A stretch of DNA of 64,000 nucleotides from Rhodothermus sp. (GTDB lineage Bacteria > Bacteroidota > Rhodothermia > Rhodothermales > Rhodothermaceae). The stretch spans positions 1 through 64,000 of the forward strand of contig JAUZRN010000030.1 of the NCBI GenBank assembly GCA_030950375.1, written 5' to 3'. Shown one piece after another: positions 45,403 through 56,820 of this stretch (its first letter is position 1; every line of letters begins with the position of its first letter). A program made the position numbers and the translations under genes. The notes beneath the pieces were generated by a model, which worked only from the letters and a program-made list of their open reading frames with translations, was not told where the DNA came from and did no database searches.

Positions 45403-47391
45403 TTAAGCGTTTTCCGAAACGGTTGCACGTTGCATGGTCGCTTCGATTTCGGTGCGCAGGTGCTTGATAAAGTCGTCGAGTGTGCTGGGACCCAGATCAC
45501 CCGCCCCGTGCTTACGAACGGCTACCGTGCCAGCTTCACGCTCTCGACGACCTACGATCAGCATGTAGGGAATCTTCTGAACCTCTGCCTGACGAATTTT
45601 GTAGCCGATCGTTTCGGTACGGGTGTCCACCGTTACCCGGAAGCCGGCTTCCAGTAGCTGGCGACCGATCGTTTCGGCATACTCATTCAGCTCGTCATTG
45701 AGCGGCAGCACGGCTACCTGCACAGGGGCCAGCCAGAGCGGAAAGTTGCCAGCGCAGTGCTCAATGAGCACGCCAATAAACCGCTCCAGAGAGCCAAACG
45801 GCGCGCGATGGATCATCACAGGCCGATGTTTCTGATTATCGGCCCCGATGTAATACAGGTCGAACCGCTCAGGCAGTACATAGTCGAGTTGTACGGTGCC
45901 AAGCTGCCAGCGACGCCCCAGCGCGTCACGCACCATGAAGTCGAGTTTGGGCCCATAAAAGGCGGCTTCACCGATTTCTTCTGTGGCCCGGAGGCCCATT
46001 TCCGCCGCCGCTTCGCGGATGGCCTGCTCGGCTTGCTCCCAGAGCGCATCGTCGCCCACGTATTTTTCGCGATTGTTCGGGTCGCGCAGCGAAATCTGCG
46101 CTTCGAACTCGTCGAAGCCCAGCGCCCGGAAGACATAAAGGGTCAGGTCGATAACATTTTTGAATTCCTCTTTGACCTGATCCGGCCGGCAGAAAATGTG
46201 GGCGTCGTCGATGGTGAAGCCGCGGACGCGGGTCAGACCACTCAACTCGCCCGTTTGCTCATAGCGATAGACCTGACCGAACTCGGCCAGCCGAAGCGGC
46301 AGCTCGCGATAGGAACGCGGGCGATCTGCATAGATCATGATGTGGTGCGGGCAGTTCATGGGTTTGAGCAGATAGCCCTCGCCCGTTTCCGGGTTTTCAA
46401 GCATGGGCGGAAACTGGCTGTCCTTGTAGTACGGATAATGCCCGCTGGTTCGGTACAGCTCCAGGCGGCCGATATGCGGTGTAACTACTGGTTGATAGCC
46501 CCGCCGGATCTGCTCCTCCCGCAGGAAAGTGATCAGCGTTTCACGCAGTGTGGCGCCACGGGGTAGCCAGAGCGGAAGCCCGGGCCCGACCTTCGGGCTG
46601 AAGGTGAACAGCTCCAGCTCTCGGCCCAGTTTGCGATGATCGCGTTTGCGCGCTTCCTCAAGCCGGTGGAGGTATTCGTCCAGCTCTTTCTTTTTAGGGA
46701 AGCTAATGCCATAGATGCGGGTAAGCTGTGGGCGGCGTTCATCGCCACGCCAGTAAGCACCGGCCACATTGAGTAGTTTGACGTGCTTGATGTAGCCCGT
46801 TGAGGGCACGTGCGGCCCCCGACAGAGATCGACAAAGTTACCCTGGCGATAGAAAGTGATCGTGCCCTCTTCCAGTTCTTCGATCAGCTCGACTTTGTAG
46901 GGATCTCCTTTTTTCTTGAAATACGCCAGCGCTTCCTCTTTGGAGACCGGGATGCGTTCATAGGGCACATCCCGGCGGGCGAGCTCCCGCATTTTCTCTT
47001 CGATGCGGGCCAGGTCGTCGGCCGACAGTTTGCGTCCATTCAGGTCTACGTCGTAGTAAAAGCCCTGCTCGATCGGCGGGCCGATCCCGAATTTAACGCC
47101 CGGATAGAGGGCCTCGAGCGCTTCGGCCATCAGGTGCGCCGTCGAATGCCAGTAGACGGCCTTACCTTCCGGATCCTGCCACGTCAGAATGCGCACGCGG
47201 GCATCCTCTTCGATCGGACGACTCAGGTCGCGTACCTCACCGTTGACTTCAATGGCCAGTGCCTCACGGGCCAGGCGCGGTGAGATCTGCGCGGCCAGTT
47301 CACGTCCGGTGATTCCTTTCGGAAACGTGCGCTCTGAACCGTCTGGAAACGTAAGGTGAATAACGTTGGGCTGTCCGTTGCCTGCCATCAT
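45403..47391 (-). CDS. thrS: threonyl-tRNA synthetase
   Basis: A 662-residue enzyme. Domains: TGS (about 8-70), the second editing domain with [11 protein letters not shown] and the zinc-like [10 protein letters not shown], the class II core (motif 1 region; [53 protein letters not shown]) and the anticodon-binding domain. Full standard length. It is the first gene of the minus-strand translation cluster. No T-box leader is seen upstream. Confidence 0.96.
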   Translation of the reverse strand: MMAGNGQPNVIHLTFPDGSERTFPKGITGRELAAQISPRLAREALAIEVNGEVRDLSRPIEEDARVRILTWQDPEGKAVYWHSTAHLMAEALEALYPGVKFGIGPPIEQGFYYDVDLNGRKLSADDLARIEEKMRELARRDVPYERIPVSKEEALAYFKKKGDPYKVELIEELEEGTITFYRQGNFVDLCRGPHVPSTGYIKHVKLLNVAGAYWRGDERRPQLTRIYGISFPKKKELDEYLHRLEEARKRDHRKLGRELELFTFSPKVGPGLPLWLPRGATLRETLITFLREEQIRRGYQPVVTPHIGRLELYRTSGHYPYYKDSQFPPMLENPETGEGYLLKPMNCPHHIMIYADRPRSYRELPLRLAEFGQVYRYEQTGELSGLTRVRGFTIDDAHIFCRPDQVKEEFKNVIDLTLYVFRALGFDEFEAQISLRDPNNREKYVGDDALWEQAEQAIREAAAEMGLRATEEIGEAAFYGPKLDFMVRDALGRRWQLGTVQLDYVLPERFDLYYIGADNQKHRPVMIHRAPFGSLERFIGVLIEHCAGNFPLWLAPVQVAVLPLNDELNEYAETIGRQLLEAGFRVTVDTRTETIGYKIRQAEVQKIPYMLIVGRREREAGTVAVRKHGAGDLGPSTLDDFIKHLRTEIEATMQRATVSENA

Positions 47392-47452
47392 CCTTGCCGG
47401 TTTGCATGGCCCTTTCTACCCGCAATCGTACGGGGATGCTCCCGCATACCAA

Positions 47453-47466
47453 CAGGTTGTAACCTG
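47453..47466. promoter_or_regulatory. perfect palindrome upstream of thrS
   Basis: CAGGTT-GT-AACCTG is a perfect inverted repeat with 6-base arms in the 143-base region between the divergent thrS and DUF5916 genes. It may be an operator for either gene. Confidence 0.35.
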
Positions 47467-47534
47467 ATCGCGGTGGTTTCCGTAGACCGAGCCGCTTCTA
47501 CGATGCTACATTCACAACCTTCCCTCTGCGACGC

Positions 47535-50027
47535 ATGGTCAGGTCTGGTTCTATGTGGATGGTGGCGCTGTGCCTGTGGCTGACCGGTGCGCTTCAGGCG
47601 CAGCCGCAGCAGGCCCCAACGCTACGCGCGGTACGGCTTACCGATGCTTTAAAATTGGACGGCCATATTGACGAGAGGGTCTGGCAAAAAGCGCCGGCTG
47701 CAACAGATTTCTGGCAACGGGAACCGCATGATGGCCATCCTGCTACCGAATCTACCGAGGTGCACGTGCTCTATGATAAAGAAGCGCTTTATGTCGCATT
47801 TATCTGCTATGATCAGGCGCCCGATCAGATTCTGCGCCGGCTGGCCCGACGCGACCGGTGGGTGCCGGCCGACTGGGTAGGCGTGCTGATCGACAGCTAT
47901 CGGGATCGCAAAACGGCCTTTGCTTTTCTGGTCAATGCGGCCGGGACAAAAAGCGACTTTCTCATTTTAAACGACGCTGAACAGGATTTTAACTGGGATG
48001 CCCTGTGGGAGGCACACGTGGCAATGCGGGAAGATGGGTGGAGCGCAGAATTCCGGATCCCTTTTGCTGCGTTGCGCTTCAGCCGAACGGATACACTGCG
48101 GTGGGGCATTAACTTTATTCGCATCATTGGGCGAAAGAATGAGCAAGTTTTCTGGGCGTACATACCCCGAACATCGGGCGGATTCGTCTCTAAATTTGGA
48201 ACTCTTGAAGGAATCGAAGGGATTCGGCCGCCCCGGGCGTTGCTGTTGACACCATACGTAGTAGCCAGCGGAACGCGCTGGAGCGCCGAGCTGGTGCCCG
48301 GTTACCTTCACCGACTTAGTCCGACGTTTCGCACAGGCGGAGATGTGCAGTACAACTTATCCGACAATACCGTTTTGAACCTGACCGTAAATCCCGATTT
48401 TGGCCAGGTCGAATTGGATGAAGTGGTGCTCAATCTGACCGCTTTTGAAACTTTCTACCCTGAAAAACGCCCGTTTTTTCTGGAAGGAACGTCAATTTTT
48501 CAAACAGTAGGGAGCAGCGGCGATGGCGCGCTACGGACCTATCTCTTTTACTCGCGGCGGATTGGTCGCCAACCTCGCGGCTACTACAGCCTGCCTGACA
48601 CTGGAGAGGTCAAGGACTGGCGAGTTGTGGAAAACCCGGCCGCCGTACCCATTCTCGGTGCGGTCAAGCTAAGTGGAAGAACGACCGATGGCTGGGCCTT
48701 TGGTCTGCTGAATGCGCTCACGCAGCGCACCTACGCTGTATATGAGCATGTCAATGGTCAACGTCAGCGTATTCGCACCGAGCCGCTTACAGCTTATACC
48801 GTAGCGCGCGTGCAGCGTGAACTGCCAGCACCAGCCTCCTATGTGGGGCTCATTGGTACGGCTACCTGGCGCGAGGCGGGTATGGTGCGTCGGGCCTATA
48901 CAGGTGGGGTGGACTGGCGCTGGAATCCCTGGGACTATGGACTGGTCACCGAAGGGCTATTTTCTTTCAGCCGTCGCATACGACAGAACGGAGCACCTCA
49001 GGTGGGTTATCAGGGACAGATGCGTGTCGGAACGCTACGATCGCCCTACATCGTGGGCCTGGTAGGGGTCAACTTTGCTACACGTGACTATGACCCCAAC
49101 GACGTGGGCTTTCACATGTTGACGAATTTTGCCGTTACGTATATCTGGATGCAATGGCGCTATCTGCGTCCCTGGGGGCCATTCTGGCAAGTGCGACTGA
49201 ATCAGAATTACTGGTGGGCCTATCGGCTTTCGCCCGGCTTGCTTCTGAGGCGAGGTATCAGTCCCAATCTGCACCTGCAGTGGCGGAACTTCTGGTGGAT
49301 CCGATTGGGGCTCAATCTTGAATCTGAAGGTTGGGATCTGTACGAATCACGAGGGGCCGGGTTGTTTCGCAGTCCGCAGCGCTGGAACGTCTGGACTTCC
49401 GTGAGCACGGACGAGCGGCGTGCGGTGATGGTGTCGCTTCGGGGCAACCGACAGGTTGATCAATATGGCGGCAAGGTATGGGGTGGAGGACTCAGCGCGA
49501 CGGTACGCTTCGGTGAGCGCACCGACTTCAGCCTGGATCTCAGCGCGAGCTTCCGGCGCCGGGAAGTGGCCTGGGCGCAAAATGTACCTGATATGGAGGC
49601 GCCTGGTGTTACCACCAGTGTGTTCGGGCGGCGTGAGGTGGACCGTATTAGTTTGACGCTGCGAGGCACGCACACGTTTACGCGAGATCTGACGTTGCAG
49701 GGCTATGTGCAGTGGTTTGGGGCGCGGGTCCGCTATCGAGATTTTCAGCGATTGGGCAACGATGGACGGCTGGCACCGCTTTCGGTACCGTATGACCGCG
49801 ATCGCTACGGCAACCCGGACTTTCAACAGGGGACGCTGAACATCAATGTGATCCTGCGCTATGAGTATCGACCGGGCTCGACGCTGTATGTGGTCTGGAC
49901 CTGGAGCCAGCAGGGCTGGCATGAACCGAAGATCGGTGATTCCTACTGGGCGTTCATGCAGCGGGTGTTGCAGCGGTCGCCCACCAGCGTGTTGCTGGTG
50001 AAGTGGACGTATACATGGGGCGCCTAA
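47535..50027 (+). CDS. DUF5916 outer-membrane protein with CBM9-like N-terminal domain
   Basis: An 830-residue exported protein. A signal peptide (to about LQAQPQQ) is followed by a carbohydrate-binding-family-9-like domain (LDGHIDERVWQKAPAATDFWQREP, ALYVAFICYDQAP, FDKWDALWEA-type region as FNWDALWEAHVAMREDGWSAEFRIPF). The rest is a long beta-rich region (NPDFGQVELDEVVLNLTAFETF, FYSRRIGRQP) likely to form an outer-membrane barrel, ending in alternating aromatic strands (VLLVKWTYTWGA). The role is unknown; a sugar or peptide sensing function is only suggested by the CBM9 likeness. ATG 47553 is an alternative start. Confidence 0.82.
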   Translation: MVRSGSMWMVALCLWLTGALQAQPQQAPTLRAVRLTDALKLDGHIDERVWQKAPAATDFWQREPHDGHPATESTEVHVLYDKEALYVAFICYDQAPDQILRRLARRDRWVPADWVGVLIDSYRDRKTAFAFLVNAAGTKSDFLILNDAEQDFNWDALWEAHVAMREDGWSAEFRIPFAALRFSRTDTLRWGINFIRIIGRKNEQVFWAYIPRTSGGFVSKFGTLEGIEGIRPPRALLLTPYVVASGTRWSAELVPGYLHRLSPTFRTGGDVQYNLSDNTVLNLTVNPDFGQVELDEVVLNLTAFETFYPEKRPFFLEGTSIFQTVGSSGDGALRTYLFYSRRIGRQPRGYYSLPDTGEVKDWRVVENPAAVPILGAVKLSGRTTDGWAFGLLNALTQRTYAVYEHVNGQRQRIRTEPLTAYTVARVQRELPAPASYVGLIGTATWREAGMVRRAYTGGVDWRWNPWDYGLVTEGLFSFSRRIRQNGAPQVGYQGQMRVGTLRSPYIVGLVGVNFATRDYDPNDVGFHMLTNFAVTYIWMQWRYLRPWGPFWQVRLNQNYWWAYRLSPGLLLRRGISPNLHLQWRNFWWIRLGLNLESEGWDLYESRGAGLFRSPQRWNVWTSVSTDERRAVMVSLRGNRQVDQYGGKVWGGGLSATVRFGERTDFSLDLSASFRRREVAWAQNVPDMEAPGVTTSVFGRREVDRISLTLRGTHTFTRDLTLQGYVQWFGARVRYRDFQRLGNDGRLAPLSVPYDRDRYGNPDFQQGTLNINVILRYEYRPGSTLYVVWTWSQQGWHEPKIGDSYWAFMQRVLQRSPTSVLLVKWTYTWGA

Positions 50028-50029
50028 AA

Positions 50030-50063
50030 GCAGCAGGGGCAGGCATGCGCCTGCCCCTGCTGC
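50030..50063. terminator. bidirectional 14-base-pair terminator
   Basis: GCAGCAGGGGCAGG (50030-50043) and CCTGCCCCTGCTGC (50050-50063) form a perfect stem with a 6-base loop between the convergent DUF5916 gene and tRNA-Val. The T-run (CTTTTAG) is on the tRNA side, read on the minus strand. Confidence 0.88.
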
Positions 50064-50066
50064 AAG

Positions 50067-50140
50067 TGGGTCCTAGTGGATTCGAACCACTGACCTCCAC
50101 GATGTCAACGTGGCGCTCTAACCAACTGAGCTAAGGACCC
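50067..50140 (-). tRNA. tRNA-Val (anticodon GAC)
   Basis: A 74-base cloverleaf on the minus strand. Acceptor GGGTCCT pairs with AGGACCC and discriminator A. The D-arm is AGCTCAGTTGGTTAGAGC. The anticodon stem CCACG/CGTGG holds loop TTGACAT, giving GAC (Val codon GUC). The T-arm is GTGG-TTCGAAT-CCAC. CCA is not encoded. Confidence 0.97.
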
Positions 50141-50156
50141 GTGCAACCGCTCGGGA

Positions 50157-50186
50157 AAGATACCACTCCCGATGCGGGCATTTCAA
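50157..50186 (-). promoter_or_regulatory. putative promoter of tRNA-Val
   Basis: Minus-strand TTGAAA (50186-50181), an 18-base spacer and TATCTT (50162-50157), about 17 bases before the mature tRNA 5' end. Confidence 0.55.
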
Positions 50187-50358
50187 GCCACAAGGCGCGT
50201 CTGAAGTTCCCGGTCTGTTTGCTTTCACAGAAAGCCTATGCGCCAATGTTCGTATTTTGCGGAGGGCTACGCTGGTGTCGGCGTCAGCGGGTGGTTACGT
50301 TGAGGCAGGACACGCCCGCGCATTCGCCGGGGGGCCTTCGCTTTGAAAGCACGGACGA

Positions 50359-51024
50359 ATGGGACTGATACCGCATGTATTGCATGGCTGGTGTTTGTCG
50401 CCTGCTGAGGCGCAGGCGTTACAACGTAAGCTGGCCCGACAGGTCCGCTTTGAGGTGCCGGAGCGCATGGAGACGGTAGCCGGGTTGGATGTGAGTGTAC
50501 GGGGCAAGCGGGGGCGGGCGGCCGTGGTGGTGTGGGAGGTGGCAACGCAGCAGGTGCTGGAAAGTCTGACCGTCGACGGTGAGGTCTCGTTTCCTTACAT
50601 CCCCGGATTGCTCAGTTTTCGAGAAGTGCCGTTATTGTTGAGGGTGCTGGCGCGGTTGCATACCACGCCGGATGTACTGATGGTGGACGGGCAGGGGGTA
50701 GCGCATCCACGTCGGTGTGGATTGGCGACGCACCTGGGGGTGCTGCTGGATCATCCCACGGTAGGCGTGGCCAAGTCGCGATTGGTCGGGCACCATGCTG
50801 CGCCCGATCTGGAAAAAGGGAGCTGGGTACCGCTTTATGACCGGGAGGAGGTAATCGGTGCGGTAGTGCGCACGCGCACGGGGGTGCGGCCCGTGTACGT
50901 GAGCGTGGGGCATCGTATGACGTTGGAGACAGCCGTGGCGTTGACCCTGCGTTGCTCCACGCGCTATCGCCTGCCGGAGCCCACGCGTCTGGCCGATCAA
51001 CTCAGCCGGCAACGCGCGCCGTGA
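50359..51024 (+). CDS. nfi: endonuclease V (deoxyinosine 3' endonuclease)
   Basis: A 221-residue repair nuclease cutting next to deoxyinosine. Conserved blocks are VAGLDVSV (catalytic Asp), FPYIPGLLSFREVP (the wedge motif PYIP), LMVDGQGVAHPRRCGLATHLGV (second Asp and His) and VGVAKSRLVG. Length is typical. It lies alone between tRNA-Val and a convergent receptor gene. Confidence 0.93.
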   Translation: MGLIPHVLHGWCLSPAEAQALQRKLARQVRFEVPERMETVAGLDVSVRGKRGRAAVVVWEVATQQVLESLTVDGEVSFPYIPGLLSFREVPLLLRVLARLHTTPDVLMVDGQGVAHPRRCGLATHLGVLLDHPTVGVAKSRLVGHHAAPDLEKGSWVPLYDREEVIGAVVRTRTGVRPVYVSVGHRMTLETAVALTLRCSTRYRLPEPTRLADQLSRQRAP

Positions 51025-51051
51025 CAGGCGTGCCGGATTGGAGACTGGTGG

Positions 51052-53496
51052 TCAGAAGCGTACGCGGATGCGCAGGTTGAACGTGCGGGGCGTCAGACGG
51101 GTGGGGATGCGTTTCCAGATGCCATTCTGGCCGGGAATCCAGCTGTAATCGACGGTGTTGGTCATGTCGAACATGTTAAGGAGTTCGCCGCTCAGCTCCA
51201 GATGGATCGGCCGTCCATCGGGCAGACGGGTCAGCTCCAGCGTTTTGGTAGCGCCTATATCTACCCGGCGATACTCTGGATAACGGGCCGACATGCGGGG
51301 ACCGGGGACCTGCGTTACGTATGTGCCCACGCGGCGGCCGGGGACCGGTGGAGTATAAGGCAGGCCACTTCCGAACAGGATACGCAGGTGGAGCTTCCAG
51401 GTCGGATCGCCAGGCACGTAGTCCTGTACGAAAAGCGATAAGGTGTGCCGTTGATCAGTGGGACGCGGTCGCCAGCCCCGATTGTAGGCATTCTGATAGG
51501 CAGGCAGAAAGTGCTCGCGTGTGACCAGGAAACCGTAGTTCACCCAGCTTTCGACACCGGGCACAAACTCACCCCGCACCTGCAGGTCGAGGCCGTAGGC
51601 GTAGCCGTAACTGTCGTTGAGGCCACTGTATTCCAGGCGTACGTTTTCGACTTCGTAAGAAATCAAGCGATCCAGATTTTTCCAGTAGGCTTCGGCACGT
51701 AGGTAAAGTCGCTGGCGGGGTAAGAAGTACTCAGCACCGGCCACTACAAGGTGTGCCCGTTGTGCTTTCAAGTTACGGTTCAGTTGATCGCGCAGCGGAC
51801 GTTCGGGGGTGGGTTGCCCACGCAATTCCTGATAGGAAGGGGGCTGGTAATAAATGCCCCAGGCACCGGTTAACGTAAGTACTTCGGAAGCCTTATAGCG
51901 GATCGACAGGCGTGGAGAGAAGGTCCATTCGCCGTTAAAGTCGAAGTAATCCAGGCGTGCGCCCAGTGTGAGGCGCAGGCGGTTTTCAGGGAGTAGTTCT
52001 ATGGCGTCCTGCACGTACGCTCCGGTCTGCCAGGTATTCAGGCGTGCACGGGCCTTCAGGCTGTCCAGCACGACACGTAGCAGCCCCTGGCCGGAGGGAT
52101 TGGCGCCGATGGCCACAGAGCGTTCGTCAAGCCGATCGATAAAGACCAGACGACGTACGTAGACACCTGCCTCAATCGCGTGCCGGTGGGGGTAGATCTG
52201 CCAGCGTTGGGTGGCCGTCCAGGTTCGTACACGCACCTGGTTATCGGCCGTGTCCTGCTGGCGGGCGGCCCCTTCGGGTACGTGTTCCCCACTACCAGGG
52301 TCCACCTGATACAGTACAGCACGGGCTCGCACGTCGCGGTATTCGTTCTCTACGGTTTCAAAATAAGCGATTTCGTGGGCAAGACGAAGATTGGAAGTCA
52401 ACCAGCTTGCAAGGCGTGCGCCCCCGAAATGGGTGCGAAAGCCTGCCCGTTCCTCCCCTTCGTAGTCCAGCCAGATGGATTCGAGGGAAGACGGTTGCGT
52501 GGGGTCGAGGCTGACCGTGCCGAAATAGGTCTTGCGCGTGCCCGGATCGAGTAGAAAATCGTGACGGGCGATGATGCCAAGCAGCTCCAGCGTGTGGCGG
52601 GCGGAGGGACGAAAGGTCAGCGTGCCCTGCAGATCGGTGTAGTCCGGCTGGTAATTCCCTTTAAGCTCCTGCGTGCTGAAAAAGCGGCGGGCCCGAGCCT
52701 TTCGGACGCCGATCATCCAGCCAAGCTTACCCTCAAGAGCTGAAGCGCCAGCTGCCAGCCCTGCATCCAGCAGCGACAGAGTGGCCGATCCCCGCAACGG
52801 CTCCTGATAAGGACGCCGGTAGCGTACTTCCAGGGCTGAGGAGAGTTTGCCACCGTAGCGGGCGGGAAAACCGCCGGCATAGAGCGTGATCTGATCGGTT
52901 AAGGCCAGGTTCAGCAGCCCCAGCCCTTCCTGTTCGCCTTTCTGCGCCCGAAAGGGTAAGTATACCTCGAAGCCGTCGATGAAGACCAGGTTTTCGTTGT
53001 AGCCGCCACCCCGGACCGAGTACTGGTAAGAGAGTTCGTTGTTAGAGACAACGCCGGGCAGTACTTTCAGCGCTCGAAAACCGCTGCTGAGCGGGGCCGG
53101 GATACGCTGCGCAGTCTCCGGGTCGATCGTAAAGACGCCTGCCTCGGTTTCGACCGCCCGTGCCTCAATGGTTACGTCTTCCAGTTCGATAACTTCGACG
53201 GCCAGCGCGATGTCGAGCCAGGAGGTCGCGTCACGTACTACCTGTACTGTATCTCGTCGGGTCACGTATCCGATGGCCGAAAAGCGCAGCACATAACGGC
53301 CGGTCGGCAGACGGAGCTGATAGCGACCTGCCTCATCGGTGGCGGTACCGTAATTTGTACCATCGACGAGCACCGTTACGTTGACGAGCGGGGCGCCTGT
53401 CTCGGCATCGGTAACACGCCCGGCCACACGTCCCCACCCCTGTGCCAGCACCGTTGCAGCAGGAAGGAACAGCAGCAAAACAAGTAAACGCACCAT
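51052..53496 (-). CDS. TonB-dependent outer-membrane receptor
   Basis: An 814-residue receptor. The signal peptide ends near VLAQGWG. A carboxypeptidase-like regulatory domain follows (VAGRVTDAETGAPLVNVTVLVDG, about residues 22-100), then the plug (RIPAPLSSGFRALKVLPGVVSNNELSYQYSVRGGGYNENLVFIDGF) and a 22-strand type barrel ending in RTFNLRIRVRF. The ligand is unknown. No SusD-like partner is next to it. ATG 53496 gives a normal signal peptide; ATG 53523 adds nine charged residues. Confidence 0.92.
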   Translation of the reverse strand: MVRLLVLLLFLPAATVLAQGWGRVAGRVTDAETGAPLVNVTVLVDGTNYGTATDEAGRYQLRLPTGRYVLRFSAIGYVTRRDTVQVVRDATSWLDIALAVEVIELEDVTIEARAVETEAGVFTIDPETAQRIPAPLSSGFRALKVLPGVVSNNELSYQYSVRGGGYNENLVFIDGFEVYLPFRAQKGEQEGLGLLNLALTDQITLYAGGFPARYGGKLSSALEVRYRRPYQEPLRGSATLSLLDAGLAAGASALEGKLGWMIGVRKARARRFFSTQELKGNYQPDYTDLQGTLTFRPSARHTLELLGIIARHDFLLDPGTRKTYFGTVSLDPTQPSSLESIWLDYEGEERAGFRTHFGGARLASWLTSNLRLAHEIAYFETVENEYRDVRARAVLYQVDPGSGEHVPEGAARQQDTADNQVRVRTWTATQRWQIYPHRHAIEAGVYVRRLVFIDRLDERSVAIGANPSGQGLLRVVLDSLKARARLNTWQTGAYVQDAIELLPENRLRLTLGARLDYFDFNGEWTFSPRLSIRYKASEVLTLTGAWGIYYQPPSYQELRGQPTPERPLRDQLNRNLKAQRAHLVVAGAEYFLPRQRLYLRAEAYWKNLDRLISYEVENVRLEYSGLNDSYGYAYGLDLQVRGEFVPGVESWVNYGFLVTREHFLPAYQNAYNRGWRPRPTDQRHTLSLFVQDYVPGDPTWKLHLRILFGSGLPYTPPVPGRRVGTYVTQVPGPRMSARYPEYRRVDIGATKTLELTRLPDGRPIHLELSGELLNMFDMTNTVDYSWIPGQNGIWKRIPTRLTPRTFNLRIRVRF

Positions 53497-53632
53497 ATGC
53501 GGCCCGCCTCGTCGGGCGTACATAATCTTCTTGTTATAAAGAAGTCTGCTGAGGTTGTAGCAATGGAAGCGGCCGAAGGCGGGCTATGGGGAGTGAAACT
53601 TTTTACAAGTTATCGACGGAATGCTGGCATTT

Positions 53633-55156
<1,524 letters not shown>

Positions 55157-55348
55157 TCAGACCTCTGGCGCGTTCTCTAACGCTTCAGACGCTGCAAAAG
55201 TCGAAATCGGCCTGCAATTTGGTTCTTTTTTTACCGGAAGGCGTTCGCGAATATAGGTGTGAAGGGGCTGACAGACAAGCGCCAAACTTTTTAGGAAGCC
55301 CCGACGTTAACACCATGAACAATCCGTTAACCAGACCGGGCCCGAGCC

Positions 55349-56695
55349 ATGAACCGCCTGCTGCATCATCTGCATACCACGAAGCCGGCCCGCGGTAGCT
55401 TCTGGATCCTGCTGCTGGCCGGTCTGCTGCTGCCGGGACTGACAGGCTGCTACACGCAGCTGGCGGCCACCGAACGGGTCTATTATGAGGAAGGGGAAAC
55501 CTACGAGCGTCAGCCGGACCGGGTCATTGTGGAGCGCTACGATGACGATAGCACGGTGGTCAGGGAGTACTATTACTACGATCGCCCGTCGTACTACTAT
55601 CGCCGCTATTTTGCGCGTTTCTATGGGGATCCGTTTTTCTACTACGACTGCCTTGATCCGTTTTATTACGATCCCTTCTACTGCGATCCATTCTATTACG
55701 GACCGACCTTCCGTTTCCGGCTGGGCTTCTACTTCGGGGATCCATTCTTTTTCTGGCCGCCTTTCCATCACATACACCATGGATATTACTGGTTTTACGG
55801 CTTTGGGTATTACTATAGCCCGTATTACTGGGCCTACCATCCCGGCCATTTTTACTCGCGCGTTTACTTTTTCGGGCTGGATCGAGGGCGGATCGCGCGG
55901 AATTACGTGCCACGGGGAGCTTCAGTGGGGCGTAGTGCCTGGATGGGCCGTAGTCCGCGTTCCAGGCGTATCCTGAGGGATCGGGATGATGCGTATGCAC
56001 GCCCGCGGTCGATTGTCCGCACCACGCGGAGCACAACGGTCACGCCACGGGGGTCGTCAACCGGCGTAGAACGGTACAGTACGCAGGAGGCGACGCGGAC
56101 GCGGGCGCGTACGATGCGACGCACGCGCAACACGCAGGTACGCGGCGCTGAACGGCCCCGTGCGGTAACGGGCCGTTCGACGATAACGCGGCGTGCGCCG
56201 CGCTCCAGTGAACGAGCGCGTCCTACGGTGACGCGGGGCGCTCCGCATCGGGTCGACAAAGGGCGCTCAAGACCCACTGAAAAGGGACGGGCAACGGTAA
56301 GACGGGCACCCAGAAATCAGGGCGCAGGGCCGCATGTCCAACGGACGCCGTCCAGGCGTGTCCCCAGGCAGTCGGCGCGTCCGCCAAGGCGTACGCGATC
56401 GCGTGGGGGCAACAACGACCGACAGGAGCTTCAGTACCACCGCCCTGGGGTGGAACGCACCTACCAGGTACCATCTGTGCGACGGATGAGGTCGCCGGAG
56501 CGTTCTCGGATGGTAAGACGCGCGATACCGCTTTCGCCCCGGCTGCGGACCGCTCCATCGCGCACCAGTACGTCAACGCCGCGCGTGCACTCGGCCCCAA
56601 GGAGGCATTCGACGCCGGCTTTTCAGTCTTCTGGAAGTCGGTCCTCAGCAAGCAGCCGGGCAACAGTCCGCAGTAGGAGTGGGCGCGGGCATTGA
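55349..56695 (+). CDS. lipoprotein with Tyr/Phe-rich and Arg-rich low-complexity halves
   Basis: A 448-residue protein of no family known to me. A signal peptide ends in the lipobox LTGC (C34). Residues ~70-180 are dominated by Tyr, Phe, Asp and Pro (for example DCLDPFYYDPFYCDPFYYG). From ~185 to the end about a quarter of residues are Arg (about 70 of 265), with Ser, Thr and Pro. No Shine-Dalgarno is evident before the ATG. The Arg-rich half makes no hydrophobic core, so it should be disordered or bind an anionic surface such as LPS or DNA. A hairpin terminator follows. Confidence 0.7.
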   Translation: MNRLLHHLHTTKPARGSFWILLLAGLLLPGLTGCYTQLAATERVYYEEGETYERQPDRVIVERYDDDSTVVREYYYYDRPSYYYRRYFARFYGDPFFYYDCLDPFYYDPFYCDPFYYGPTFRFRLGFYFGDPFFFWPPFHHIHHGYYWFYGFGYYYSPYYWAYHPGHFYSRVYFFGLDRGRIARNYVPRGASVGRSAWMGRSPRSRRILRDRDDAYARPRSIVRTTRSTTVTPRGSSTGVERYSTQEATRTRARTMRRTRNTQVRGAERPRAVTGRSTITRRAPRSSERARPTVTRGAPHRVDKGRSRPTEKGRATVRRAPRNQGAGPHVQRTPSRRVPRQSARPPRRTRSRGGNNDRQELQYHRPGVERTYQVPSVRRMRSPERSRMVRRAIPLSPRLRTAPSRTSTSTPRVHSAPRRHSTPAFQSSGSRSSASSRATVRSRSGRGH

Positions 56696-56729
56696 ACGGC
56701 TTTCTACATGGCGGATGGCTTCTCACAAA

Positions 56730-56760
56730 AAAGCCCGCGTATGGACACTTCGCGGGCTTT
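56730..56760 (+). terminator. hairpin terminator after the Arg-rich lipoprotein gene
   Basis: AAAGCCCGCG (56730-56739) and CGCGGGCTTT (56751-56760) form a perfect 10-base stem with an 11-base loop. The T-run is short on the plus strand and longer (TTTTTT) on the minus strand. Confidence 0.75.
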
Positions 56761-56820
56761 CACATGAACGGAGGCAGGGTGGCGTGCCTGTGTCCTTTTT
56801 CACCAAGCATAACATAGGCT

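Noticed and set aside
47392-47534. T-box leader before thrS
   Set aside because: No T-box sequence or specifier stem is recognisable on the minus strand.
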